This document shows positions 11,467 to 23,654 of a stretch of 64,000 nt of DNA, in pieces; positions within the stretch are counted from its first letter, which is position 1, and each line of letters opens with the position of its first letter. Both the position numbers and the translations under genes were made by a program. Where the stretch lies: positions 335,933,927 to 335,997,926 of the forward strand of contig NC_081414.1 of the NCBI RefSeq assembly GCF_030272615.1. Reading direction: 5' to 3'. This DNA comes from Cryptomeria japonica (lineage: Eukaryota > Streptophyta > Pinopsida > Cupressales > Cupressaceae). The notes under the pieces were generated by a model. That model was not told the origin of the DNA and ran no database searches. It saw nothing but the letters and a program-made list of their open reading frames with translations.

Positions 11467-13541
11467 TTTTGGACTCGAAACAAAAATGAAGGCAACAATG
11501 AATCGTATGATCCCAAATCTAAACAACCAGTGCTTGCATTATCCGGAAATCCTCAAATACGAAAAATCCTAAAAATGCTACTCCCAGTGCTAACACATAT
11601 GCACTGAACGCTGATCAAGGACAACTCAACACGAACAACACCAACGATACTCAAAGAAAGAACATGAATCCTGGACCTAACAATAATTCACGCAACAACA
11701 CGAATAATTTTCAAAAGCGTATCTTCACACCATTGGGCCAATCATTAGAATCCGCATTCAGAGAACTGTTGGCAAACAAGATTCTTTCTTTGCCTCCCAT
11801 CAACAACTATGAACCCCCAATCAAACCACCTTGGTGGAATGATTCACACTATTGTGATTTCCATCGCAACAAAGGTCATAGAACAAACGAGTGCATGAGA
11901 TTGAAACACATAATCCAGGACATGATTGATCGAGGTGACTTAACGGTGGATGGTCTCAAAACAAATGGTAATCACGGAGCCTTAAAAAATCCTCTCCCAA
12001 ATTACAACAAATATGGAGCATCAAGTTTAGATGATACACGCGGAGCTCATATTAATCACATCTACCATAACACTATCAACCACATATCTGCTGAAGATCA
12101 TCAAGTCAATGTCATCACCATTCGAGATCGGCATGATCATGAATCTGTCAATGTAACAACCTGCACTCAGAAATATGTCTTCAAAGGACATACTACACCT
12201 ACAACTACCACACCAAAAATCCAATATGACTTGGTTAGCCAACTACGCAAGACTCCAGCTCAGATATCTATCTTAGAATTGCTGAAACTATCACCAAAGC
12301 ACAAAGACATATTAGAACAAGCGCTATTGGAAACAAATGTACCTCAAAATTTGGATACAGATAGATTTCAAGCCATGATTGCCCATATGACTGGACCTCA
12401 TAACCTCACCTTCTCAGAGCATGATAATACTTCCTTGAGTCATCCACATAATACCCCTCTCCATTACTTATGTACCGTAAATCTTGAAACAGGCTCTACC
12501 AGTGAACAAAATAACGATATCTGTCAATCAGGGAGTGCCAAGTCTCTCAGTCGCAAAAATGAACTAAATAAAGGATTTGATGCTGAAAACCAGTCAATGG
12601 CAGCTCTAGATCATAAAAAAGTAAAAATAAAGGATGCATCTGAATGTGAAAACCTTTTTAAGGCACCTAATGATGGGAGACTTGACACTCTTCCTGAGCA
12701 CTTTCATGAGCAATCACCCATTTTGATTGAGCCCACTCAATCCATCAACATTGGTACCACAGAAGCAGTTAGAAACATACACCTTGCAGAATCTCTAACA
12801 GAGGAAGAAAGATCAACATTCATCATCTTCTTTAAAGGACAACAAATTAACTTTGCTTGGTCATATGTTGATATGCCTGGAGTTGATCCACACTTAATCA
12901 TGCATCATCTGTCCATTTCTACAGGAGTTAAGCCAGTCAAGCAAAAGCTACAAAAGATGAATCCACAGGTGGCACTCATGGTCAAAATTGAATTAAAGAA
13001 ACTATTAGACGTCCGATTCATTCGACCCATTGACTATGCAAAGTGGATTTCCAACATTGTTCTAGTCTCAAAACTAGATGGTAGTATCAGAATCTACACT
13101 GACTTCAGGGACGTCAATAAAGCTTGCCCAAAGGATGACTTTCCTTTGCCAATTATCGACATAATTGTAGATCTCACAGCAGGCCATGCAATGCTCTCAT
13201 TAATGGATGGTTTCTCAGGCTACAATCAAATCAAAATAGCTCTAGAAGATCAAGATAAAACCATGTTAACCTGTCTTTGGGGAATGTACTATTGGAATGT
13301 TATGCCTTTTGGCTTAAAGAATGTAGGGGCCACTTATCAAAGAGCAATGACAACAATATTCCATGACATGATGCATACATTTATGGAAGACTATGTGGAT
13401 GACTTACTAGCTAAATCTTTCACCAGAGCAGAGCATCTTGGCATCCTAAGAAAGATCTTTAATCGATTGGAGAAATTCCAAGTCAGGCTTAACCCTAAGA
13501 AGTGTGTCTTTGGGGTAACATCAAGCAAGTTATTAGGCCTC
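11467..13541 (+). pseudogene. Gag zinc knuckle fused to reverse transcriptase by an in-frame deletion
   Basis: An open frame of 631 codons starts at 11664. Cys64 begins a CX2HX4HX4C knuckle (CDFHRNKGHRTNEC), the usual gag variant of these plant elements. Near 12461-12465 the sequence jumps, relative to the second copy, from the start of the protease domain to a point just before RT. The 1,731 bp lost hold the protease and G-patch regions, and the deletion is a multiple of three. The RT domain follows, with fingers and palm motifs (FPLPIIDI, LMDGFSGYNQI) and the catalytic YVDD at residues 577-580 (13392-13403). RT is then cut at 13547 by a solo LTR. RT copies the element RNA into DNA. Without protease this copy could move only with help in trans. 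Confidence 0.9.
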
Positions 13542-14841
13542 ATAGTTGTAGCATCCTAAAATTGTGACACTTGCAATTTTGACTGCATTTCGGTCTTCAC
13601 GATGGCGACGCAACACGCAACCTGAATGGAGACCCCGAAACCTGATTATGACACTGAAAACTGCATTTTCTTGCACCCTGGCCTGAACCTCCTTGCACCC
13701 TGCTGTCCCGGGAGGTGGGACCAGAGCGCCCAGCGCCCTGGTCCTTCAGGACCAGGGTGCCCAGCGCCCTGGTCCCCAGGACCATGGTGCCCAGCGCCCA
13801 GGTCCCTGGGTCCTATTTTGGGCCCGGTCTCTTTTGGACTTCGGGTCTTTATGTTTGCAATTTGGAAATTAACTTTCCCTGGTCGGCCTAAGGTCGGGAA
13901 AATCAGTCTATCAGCCCTAAATGACAAGTATATAAACTACATTTCTCTCTCTCATTTGGGTGGAGAGAGAAAAAATATATGAAGAGGATATGTGCAAAAG
14001 GCGTGGAAACTATACTCAAGCATTCAAGCATTCAAGCATTCCTTCAAGCAATTGATCATTTCAAGTCTCCATTCAAGGCTAAGTGTTGCATTCAAGACAA
14101 GGATTCAACCATTGAAGAGGAGATCACATACTACATGCTACTACAACATACAACATACAACATACAACATCTATACCTTCGCACATAAGGATACAAACAT
14201 CCTTACAACAAGGTATTAGTACTTGTTTTACAGTCATTTACATTTACAGCACTTGCTCATTTCTTGGTTAATTCCAAAACCGGGGTTTGACCTAAAGGCA
14301 AACCCCTAATCCCTAACCCCCTGATCGTCTTCGCTTTTCTGTGTAGGTTGCAGGTACGTGGCTGAAATTGAAGATCTGGAATCCTTGTGCAGAGACGAAC
14401 AGATCCCCCTTCATTTCGCGGATTTTTCAGAGGACCGTGGTGCCGGGTGCCATCGTCCCGACAACTTTCCCTCAAATTTACAGGACAACGCCGTATCGAC
14501 ATTTTACTGCTAATTCCAGGTCCGCAGCTTCATCCTATATCCCTATCTTAGTTTATAAAGCGAATCTTTGTCACTTTCTATGCATTCTTAGCTTAATTCT
14601 TCTATGCACATTCTTTATAAAAGAGGGTAGCCTTGCTGTCATAACCCTTGAAACACATTTAGCATCCAATCTTGCGTTGCGTGGGATTGGATTTTGTGGG
14701 TTTCAACCCCTCTTTTGAATGTAAAGTCTCTCCCCTAAGTGAAAACCATCAACCCTAGAGTGAACCTCCCTTCTCTCTCTTCGGAGTTGGAAGAGGGGAG
14801 AGCAACTAGGGTTCGATCGCGATTTTCCGCTTTACAATAGT
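13542..14841. mobile_element. Solo LTR (1,290 bp) nested in RT, with 5-bp target duplication
   Basis: An LTR 13547-14836 begins TGTAGCATCC and ends CTTTACA. It is flanked by the direct repeat ATAGT at 13542-13546 and 14837-14841. The second copy has an uninterrupted ATAGTCTCAGC at the same place, which proves the insertion. No internal region remains, so this is the product of LTR-LTR recombination. It has a TATA box (TATATAAAC, 13929-13937) and a GC-rich hairpin region (13730-13810). It is not related to the host element's LTR. Orientation is taken as plus from the TATA box. Confidence 0.93.
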
Positions 14842-15475
14842 CTTAGCTAAAGGTATTGAAGTAGATCCGGCAAAGGTACAAGCTATTATGGACATGCCAC
14901 CACCAAAGAATATCAGTCAACTTAGATCTCTACAAGGACGACTTCAATCAATCAGGCGATTCATCGCTCAGCTAGCAGATAAAAGTCTCCCATTTAACCA
15001 TTTACTACATAAAAATGTACTATTCAAATGGGCGGCCAAGTGTGCGGAATCTTTTTACCAAATCAAATAGTACCTGATGAATCCACCAGTTCTAGTACCA
15101 CCAGTCGCAGGAAAGCCACTTATTCTATATATCTCAACAATAGATATTTCACTGGGGGCACTCTTGGCACAAGAAGATCAACAAGGGAAGGAACGGGCTA
15201 TATATTACATCAGTAGAACATTGAATGGCTATGAACTCAACTATACATTCATTGAAAAGGCTTGCCTAACAATGGTCTTCGCATCTCAGAAGTTCCGATA
15301 TTATATGCTAGCACATACTATAAAGCTAGTGGCAAAAATTGATCCTCTCAAATATATACTTAGCAAAGCCACTCTTACAGGCCGATTGGCTAAATGGGTC
15401 ATGATTTTCAGTGAATTTGACATCCAATACATAGAAAGACGAGCCATCAAGGGACAAGCAATTGCAACTAACTGA
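14842..15475 (+). pseudogene. RT C-terminal part and first RNase H
   Basis: This continues the RT frame after the solo LTR (AKGIEVDPAKVQAIMDMP, the connection region). An in-frame TAG at 15068 follows, then the Ty3-type RNase H: YISTIDISLGALLAQEDQQ, then ERAIYYISRTL and EKACLTMVFASQKFRYY. RNase H removes the RNA strand during reverse transcription. The frame ends at 15475, where one or two bases appear lost relative to the next domain. Confidence 0.85.
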
Positions 15476-15916
15476 AGCACTGCTACCAGGAAAACAAACC
15501 ATGGAGGTTGAATTTCCAGACAGGGATGTTCTTTCTCTTTCTACCAAACACTGGACCCTGTACTTTGACGGATCCTATACACAACATGGTTCAAGGGCTG
15601 GCATTCTATTTATCACTCCTGAAGGACATACTATGCCAAGATCATATAGGCTTATGTTTCCATGTACAAATAATGTGGCTGAATATGAAGCATTGGTCAT
15701 AGGCATCAAAATGGCCGTCGAATGGAAAATCACAGAGTTAAAAGTCTATGGAGACTCACAATTGGTCATCAATCAAATCAATAACAACTATCAAACAAAG
15801 GACGACAAGCTACTACCCTACAAATGAATGGTGGATGAATTTAAACAGCATTTTGTGCACATCACCTTTGAGCAAATACCAAGGTTGAACAACAAAGCAG
15901 CTGATGCAATTACTAT
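15462..15916 (+). pseudogene. Second, archaeal-type RNase H (aRNH)
   Basis: A second RNase H follows the first: WTLYFDGSY with Asp36, TNNVAEYEALVIG with Glu74, and VYGDSQLVINQI with Asp98 (residues counted from 15462). NNKAADAI after the stop at 15825 supplies the last acidic residue. The stop (TGA) is in frame and looks like a mutated CGA. A tandem ordinary plus archaeal-type RNase H is the hallmark of the plant Tat lineage of Ty3/Gypsy, which places this family. Confidence 0.85.
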
Positions 15917-17296
15917 GATCGCTTCGTTACTACAAATTCTAGAGCAACAGAGCCGTTATGAGTTCCTAGTAGAGCAACTATTCTCCCCTACCTATGACCA
16001 CTCTGAATCCCACATTATCTATGCCTTGACTGGTTCAGATTCTTCGTTATATGGACCAATATACGATTACCTCAAGCACATTATCCTACCACTTGACCAA
16101 TCCCATAACCAAAAATGTAACTTTATCCGACAAGCTGCCCATTACACCCTTACCGCTGATACTTTGTATCATTGAGGTCTCGATGGTACTCTTCTTCGTT
16201 GCCTTGATCGTAATGATTCTGATTCTGCTTTACATGAGCTTCATGAAGGTATTTGTGGCACACATTCAAGTGGTACTACTCTTGCTAAAAAGCTTCTACG
16301 GATGGGATATTACTGGCCTACAATGGAAAAAGATTCATATCATTTCGCTAAGAAATGTCCTAAATGCCAAATCCATGGCAATCTGATACATGCACCAACA
16401 TAGGAACTGCACCCATTCACAACATCCTGGCCCTTTTGTCAGTGGGGACTGGACCTAGTGGGCATCCTTCATCTTCAAATGGACACAAGTTCATTATAAC
16501 AGCAACAGAGTACTTTACCAAATGGATAGAAGCAGTTCCCATGACCACAGTGACCGGGAAACAAATTGCCTCTTTTATCCTCAATTATCTGATCTACAGA
16601 TATGGTATTCCAAGTTCAATCATCACAGATAATGGACGACCCTTCAAGAATCAAGATGTCCAAGAACTATGTGAAAAATTTAAAATCCAACATAGGTTCT
16701 CTACACCATATTACCCACAGGGCAATGGTCAAGCGGAAGCATCTAACAAAACAATACTGAAAATCCTCAAGAAAATAGTGAATGATGCAGGCAAAGATTG
16801 GCATGTACAACTCAGTCTAGCTCTTTGGGCATATAGAACCAGCATCTGCACACCTACAGGAGCAACACCATATTCATTGGTATATGGATCAGAGGCTATT
16901 TTACCCCTGGAGGTCAAAATTCCATCTCTCAAAGTCTCTTTAAAAGGCTTAATCCTAGATGAAGAGTATCGAGTTAACCGACTGCAAGAACTTGAACTAT
17001 TAGATGAAAGACGTCAACATGCTTATACTCATCTCAAAGCATATTAGCAGCGCATGTGCAGGAGCTACAATCATAAAGTCATCCCCCGCAACTTCAAGGT
17101 TGGTGACCTAGTCCTCAAAGAAAACCCAAGAAATCAGCAAGATAGAGAAAAGAAAGGGAAATTTGAACCTAACTGGTTGGGTCCCTATGTTATCATATCA
17201 GCCTATGGATCAGGTGCCTATCAACTTACAACTTTAGAAGGAGATGTGCTCGATGACCCAACTAACAACATCCATCTAAAGAGGTATTATACTTAA
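15917..17296 (+). pseudogene. Integrase, complete copy
   Basis: An HHCC zinc-binding region (HELHEG...KKCPKCQ, about 16230-16373) lies after an in-frame TGA at 16173. A frameshift near 16465 follows. The DDE core then reads: first Asp in WGLDLVG (16452-16454), second Asp in IITDNGRPF (16628-16630), Glu in GQAEASNK (16736-16738), giving the canonical D-35-E spacing. A TAG at 17045 interrupts the C-terminal part, which continues (FKVGDLVL, then GPYVI and HLKRYYT) to the true stop at 17296. No chromodomain is visible, consistent with Tat. Integrase inserts the DNA copy. This gene is broken at several points. Confidence 0.88.
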
Positions 17297-18786
17297 GTAG
17301 CCTCGTGCACGGAAAAGCCAAAAACAATAAAAAAATCTAAAAAATCCAGAAAAAGCAAAAACAAAGTACAAATAAAAACAAATGGGGAAAACCTGGTAAA
17401 CAGGCGCTCTTGTGAAAGCACGGCTCCTCTATCTATATCCATGCCATTTTATCCATCAACACACTATCGGCCATCGCCCGACACTTAGCAAATATCCATT
17501 CAGGACATACTTAGCGTAGTCACTATCCTGATTTGTTTATATCCATCCTCTTACCACTAATCCACCATGGCTTGGAATCACTGTATATATTCACATCAAG
17601 AGGGACACTCGGCTAGGAGTATGTAAATCGTATCAATATTGCAAACATTCAAAACATCAAGACTTGTTGCAAAACTCAAAAGTAGGACATCCAACAACCC
17701 ACAAAAACCAACAAAAAACTACGCTTCATAGCCAACCAAAAACAAAACAAATCACAAAAATACCAAGGATGGATGATTTTCTAAAGTACTGAATGTTGCA
17801 CTATAGCATAAAATCTTAGCTAGTTTTGCATTTTGAACATTTTTGAATGTTTGGATTCTCTTCCTTGTCTCACTACACGCTTCACAGCTAGAGCTCAAGG
17901 GGAACTTCCAATATTTTTATTAGTCTTCTATCTAGGAGGCGATCACTTGTACTGTGTGAATACTTGCCTCAAGACGTGATACGTCGAATATCACTGAAGG
18001 CCTGATTCCGCTTCACGCATACAAATGATCAAATCTTGTCTGTTTACGCAATACGCACTCAGGTCGTCTTGGTTCAATTATACCTCGACACTTGTGCTAT
18101 CTTGCAAAATCAAATATCATGTAAATTTTTCTCAGGTCATTATGGTTCAATTATACCATTATGCTTGTATAAATTTTCAACATATCCTAAACAAATCAAT
18201 GCTCAATGATGATATCTACAACAAAAGCAAACATATGGTTCTATCGGATGGCAAATACAGAATGAAGGATGCTCCAAAAATAATTAATTGCATATCATTT
18301 TACATTAATTGCATATCATTTTTACATAGTTGCATATCATTTTAACATCATATCAAGATACATTTAGCAGCACATTAAAACATACATCTCATTTTCAAGA
18401 TACATCTCACAGCATATAAAAGCATACATCCTGCATCATACATTACATCATATATTTACGCATTACATCATCACATAAAATAAATGCATCCATATCCACA
18501 CATCACATGATAAAAAATGGTGTTGTATATATATATCTCAAAAATGATCAAAATCTACAAAATGTGTCCAAACACTGTGTCCAGTACAAAGCATAACAAA
18601 TGCTCAAAAATACAATGGAGACCATGTCTCTCAAGTATGACTATCTCCTGACGGAGATGGTCTCGCTCCAGATGCACCCCCCCCTAGATCTCCAGGAGGG
18701 TCCTGTCTCGATGGCCCCATCAGCCCTCGGCTCTCCGACCGTGACCCAGTAGCTCGAGATCCGCTGGATCTCGACTAAGCAAAACT
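17297..18786 (+). other. Region between integrase and the antisense gene
   Basis: No coding sequence is seen on the plus strand. It begins with the post-pol segment typical of these elements (GTGCACGGAAAAG, then CAGGCGCTCTTGTGAAAGCACGG at 17401-17424). It then becomes AT-rich, with a short tandem of TTGCATATCATTTT at 18286-18345 and CATCATACATTACATCAT-like repeats to 18500. 18650-18780 is decayed 3' sequence of the antisense PMD gene. Confidence 0.6.
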
Positions 18787-20556
18787 CTATACTCGTCGGT
18801 CCCTGGGTACTATCGCCTCATAATGCCGCCTATAGTACTCTACCTCTTGTGCTCTGAGCGCCAACTCTCTCAGGGTGTCTCTCATGGGACCACCCGCTGC
18901 TGCTCTCTGCATACTCACCACCACCTCCTCCGCTCGCCCCCTCCGCTCTATCTCGGTATCTCGTTCAGTGGTCAACTAAGCAATCTGCCGCTGATAAGTC
19001 AAAATCTGGGCCTACAACTGCTGCACAGTAATCTGTAAGGTCTGGATCTGAGCATCCTCCATATACCCTGGAACTCGAACCCGTAGTGGTACTTGTGCTA
19101 GAGGAACCCCTCCCACTCGGCCTGTCCTCGGTACTGGAGGTGGGAGTGCATCCGTCCTCTTCCTCTGTGCTGGTGTACTTGGCTCCTCATCACCACTCCC
19201 CACTGCAGCTAGCACCTCCCCCACTCTCCCCTCTCCACCAGCTCCGATAGCCAATCCACCTCTCCCTCTATCTATCCTCCCCTGTCACACTACTCTCTCC
19301 ACACCCCTACCTCCTCGCCTCCCTCTCCCTCCTCTCCCTCATCCATCTCCTCCATCATCCCCATCATCTCCATCATCTCCCCCATCTCCCTCCTCCTCAT
19401 CCGAATCAAACGATGGCCTCATCTCCTCAAGATCCGAGATCCTAGCCATCGCGCGCGTAACAAACAATCGGGCGAACTCATCTATCATCCCCGCATTCTG
19501 AATCTCTGGGGCATAATCTTAGATCTGCCCAGCCAACCCCACAAACTCCTCTATCGCCACTGCACTATCAATGCTCGGCCCTCAATCGGCCACATCCTGC
19601 TGCCGTCGTGCATAAAGGCACGCTCCCTGAGGAATACCCTGCTGGCGCCCAAACTGTCTCAAAACTCGGGTCACCAGGAATCTCTCAATAACAAATAGGG
19701 TCCTCCCAATTAGGTACCTCGTCATGAATACAAAGGGCATCTCCAGCCCATCTTCAGCCCACACCTCACATCTTGTGTACGGTCTCCAGGTGACTGTATC
19801 TATGTCATCAAAAACCCTCCTCCAATGCTCTAGTTTGCCCAGCTTACGCTGGACAACTAGACCTCTGTATCCGTAAGCATATGCTGCACCTACGGGCTTG
19901 TCCCTATCTACCAGTGGCCTCGCTGCTGGAATGTGCTCCTAGCACCATACCTGTAGTAATGTCACGCCAGCTGATAAGCTGCCGTAACTGAGGTATACTA
20001 CCACATGCAGACTCTTGTATAAATGAGCCAGCATCGCTAACCCCCATGCAAACCTCCTGCCCTGTGTAACCATCTCCTCCAAAACCAATCCCCATCCCAC
20101 CGAGAATCCCTTTGACCTGCAATTAGGACAAAGGAATCCCCCAATGAATCCTGCCAGCATAGACGGCAGCGGTGCATAGTCCAGGTCCAAAAACTCCTGC
20201 CAGGGGATCTCATAACCATAGACCATATCATCCTAAAATATCCGGCGTAGTGCCTCTGTGCCACCCTCCTTCGACTGCTCATAAGGTAGTAGTGCACCTA
20301 CCACAGACATGTGCAGAATCCGATAACAATCCTCAGGTGTGACTATCATCTCTCCAGTGGCAAAATGGAAGGTGTTGGTGTCGCTATGCCACCTCTCTGC
20401 CAAAGCTATCAAAAGCCCCCGGTTCACAGTGAACCAAGGCATATCCAGGAGAGATGTCAAACCACATCTCTCAATAATGTCCAAATCAGCTTGCGACAAC
20501 CATGGTATCAATGTCCACGGTCTAGGAAATCTCTCCCTCAACTGCACCACGCCCAA
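18787..20556 (-). pseudogene. Plant mobile domain protein, antisense gene of the complete copy
   Basis: The gene runs opposite to gag-pol. It starts at 20556 (MGVVQLRERFPRPW) with the PMD core AERWHSDTNTFHFATGEM. It is stopped by TAG at 20233 (CAG in copy 0) and by TAG at 19939 (TGG in copy 0). The frame then continues as WRPYT-like and MPFVFMTRYLIGR sequence (19764-19582), an acidic tract (DEEEGDGGDDGDDGDDG, about 19415-19365), RG-rich sequence, a Pro-rich segment and a coiled-coil tail (ERDTEIERRGRAEEVV...) ending at 18787. The full protein would have been about 550-600 residues. PMD proteins are nuclear; the benefit to the element is unknown. It could alternatively be a host gene captured once and then carried passively. 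Confidence 0.8.
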
Positions 20557-22154
20557 TCGCTCCTGTCACCAAGCAAAACAAATCCAATATCAGTTTCCAC
20601 ATCAAAACAAAGATATCAAAATCAAACTTACATCAACAACATGAAACAATTTGCTCATCTACATCAAAGTTCAAAATCCTATCATTTCATATCAACTTGT
20701 AAAACAACTCAAGTTCTCAAAAACCATATCAAAACTTGTAAAACAACTCAAGTACTAAAATCACATAAACTTGTAAAACAACTCAAGTTTCCCACCCATA
20801 TCAGTTTGTAAAACAACTCAAGTTTTCAAACCATATAGGCTTGTAACACAACTTAGGCTTCACACACATTGAACTTGACACAAAGCACGCAAATACATCA
20901 TATTTTGATCAAAACAACACATTTGATATCTCTACATAACTTGGAAAATTGCAAATCAAAACAAGTTATACAAACATTCATATTGGATAAATCCATCACA
21001 TCACGACAAGCAAAGCACAACAAATTTTCAAATCGGCCCATCCTGTAATTTTTTTTTCAGATGCGCTAAAACAGTTATTCAATGCGCTACAAACCTCCCA
21101 CGCGTTATGCTGCTTTTCCTACGCGCTAATCTATTTGTCCTATGCGCTAGACTGATTCTACGTGCTAATTTTCTCCCTCCATGCACTACCTAACCCATTC
21201 CATGTGCTAGACTCTACCTATGCACTAATCTATCCCTCTTAGGTGTTACTTGTTTGGCCCTATGCGCTAGGTTAAACCTATGCGCTAAACCCCCTTCCCT
21301 ATGCGAACCCCTACGACCCCTATGTGCTAGGTCTACCCTATGCGCTAAACAATTGACCCAATGCACTACCCGATGGCTGCCATGGGCTATTATCCCTATA
21401 TGCGCTAACATATTTTAGCTATGCGCTATCCTATTTAGTTCGAACGCGACCCCTAAAATTTAACTTGATGCGCTACTCTAAACTTCGTATGCGCTAAGCT
21501 ACGCCCTAGACGCGCTAAACCGAAAAACCCGAACTTTGAAATTCAAAAACTGACTAAAAATGACAAAATGAAAAATCAAAAAAGGGTCAAAAATGTTGAC
21601 TTACTGGTGGTCCCCGCGCTGTAGGTCTCCGATACCTCCGAATGCACTTAAATCGGTGTCTATGATACGGAATAGGCATTTTCTCTCCAGAGCTAATTCT
21701 CTTTCTTCAAAGTCAAGAAAGAACAAATGAGTTTAAATCAAGCCCTTTTCCCTTTTTATAGGAGGAAAATGAAATTAGGGTTAGCCACATGGACCTGTAA
21801 TATGGTCGTAGTCTCCCCTATACCGAAACATTTGTAACTTATCGGGAGATGAATCAATTTACACACATTCTATATGCACGAAATCATACACATCATATGC
21901 ACTTCATCAAATTAAATCAAATTTTTTTTAAAAAAAGAAAAACAAAAAGAAAACAAATATTGATTCATCTCTCAAGGGGGCATCATCACTATTCAAATAT
22001 CGAATCTGGGGCATCACATCAAATCAAATCTGGGGCACGACTAACAAATCATAAGAGCGACACAACAAAAATTGCATTTGATCATAAATCATGATAAGGC
22101 ATCATTTTCTTTGAAATAACATGTGCACACACGTCACTTCAAAGAGGGGCAAAA
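20557..22154. other. Upstream region of the antisense gene and 3' end of the complete copy
   Basis: This is the equivalent of 4023-5621 and almost the same length (1,598 against 1,599 bp). It contains the ACTTGTAAAACAACTCAAG repeats (20694-20855), the ATGCGCTA array (21058-21522) and a non-coding stretch, and ends in the polypurine tract AAAGAGGGGCAAAA (22141-22154). Confidence 0.85.
21058..21522 (-). repeat. ATGCGCTA word array, complete copy
   Basis: The same design as 4523-4986: minus-strand TAGCGCAT words with variable spacers, upstream of the PMD start at 20556. Several positions keep CG here where copy 0 has TG or CA, and the reverse also occurs. Confidence 0.85.
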
Positions 22155-23632
22155 TGTAGATGTATAAAAATGACCATCTTCCTAAATGAATATTTTATGT
22201 TCATTTCCCTATTTGATTAAATCCAATTTAATTAAATTATCCGCATTCCTCTATTTTATTAAGTAAATTACTTAATTTATTTAAATAAAATTCACTATAC
22301 CATTTAATGAATAAATCATTTTATTCAATTAAATCCCCCTATCCACTTTTAATTAAATTCAAATTTAATTAAATAGTTATCTTAAATTGAATAAATCAAA
22401 TTTATTTAATTTCTCCAAATTGCAATCAAATTGAATGAAATACTTTATTTCAATTAAATCCTATTATCCCCCCCATCCACTTGCAAAATCCCAAACCCAT
22501 TTCTAATCCCTTCTAGAATCTTCTAATCGCTTCTAATTAACCTAACCCCTCCTCTAAACTTTGTCACATCCCTAAGCAAAGGGAAGTCACTTCTCAAATC
22601 TTAAAAGTCTTTGATAACCATTAAAGGCTTTCAACCTTCAACCACTAAATGTCTCAAAGTCTTTGATAACCTTTGAAAGCTTTCAACCTTCAACCACTTA
22701 ATCCACAAAGTCTCCAATAACCATTAATGGTTAACCGAAACCCTCCTACATGGTTAAAACATTTGTTTTGACTCAACCTCTACCCAACCCAAGGGTCTCA
22801 TCAGGCCTTTAATGCTTTGACCATGATTATCTCTTAATCATTTGCATAAAGGTTTATCCTTGGATTAACTCCTAATCCAGTGGGTAATCCTAACTTAGAC
22901 TTGACCCTTAGCCTCTAGATAACTATGAGGTTTTCTCAGGCCTTTAATGCCTCCAACGCCTTTTTTTAACCCAATCTTATTTTGACACTTGTCACCATGT
23001 CATTGGTGCAAATTGTGCACATGGATCCCCAACTTTCAAACTTGGCCCTTGATTAAACCTTTTAATCCTGGCCATCCATTGCCTTGTTTGTGCTATAAAT
23101 AGAGCTCTCATGCCTCCATTTTTAACGATCATCCTTCAAATTTGTAGTATCACACTTATGCTCAAATATATCCAAGCTTTCATTTCATATATGTTCATCA
23201 TTTAGCCTCTTTTAGATCAGGAATTAGACTAAATATGCATGTTTAGAGTACTTTCTTTATCATTTTAGCTCAATCATAGATTAAATATAGTATGCTAGGA
23301 TAGTACTCATACTAATCTTGTCATCTTATCATTTAGTTTATTGCATTTCTAAGATCATACATAGCTTAAAATACATCTCATACTAAAATCTATCAAAACA
23401 TCCCTCGTTCTCACATTTGCCATCCTTAAACCATTTTGCTCAGTGATCTGAGAGCAAAAACATCGATTTGAGGGACATTGTGAGATAGAGAACCATGTGA
23501 CCCTCCTTGGGAAGCTAAGTAATACGTTATTACTCCATAGCTTGCATCAAGAAGTCCTGTGTGTGTGTGTGGACTAGTATTTAACTAAATTTTCACATAT
23601 TAAGCTTTATTCGCCCACTTTTCTCGCATACA
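22155..23632 (+). mobile_element. LTR 2 of the Gypsy array (1,478 bp)
   Basis: TGTAGATG...GCATACA, preceded by a polypurine tract and followed after four bases by a primer-binding site. It is therefore the 3' LTR of the complete copy and the 5' LTR of the next one. TATA box at 23094-23102. It carries two copies of the 52-bp unit (22620-22700) instead of four. Confidence 0.93.
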
Positions 23633-23636
23633 TTTC

Positions 23637-23654
23637 TGGCACCCACTGTGGGGC
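23637..23654 (+). promoter_or_regulatory. Primer-binding site of the third copy
   Basis: TGGCACCCACTGTGGGGC, as at 7208 with one C-to-T change; tRNA-Lys type. Confidence 0.85.

Noticed and set aside
13597-13982. Gly/Pro-rich frames on both strands in the solo LTR
   Set aside because: They lie in a GC-rich hairpin repeat of a non-coding LTR and overlap each other on opposite strands.
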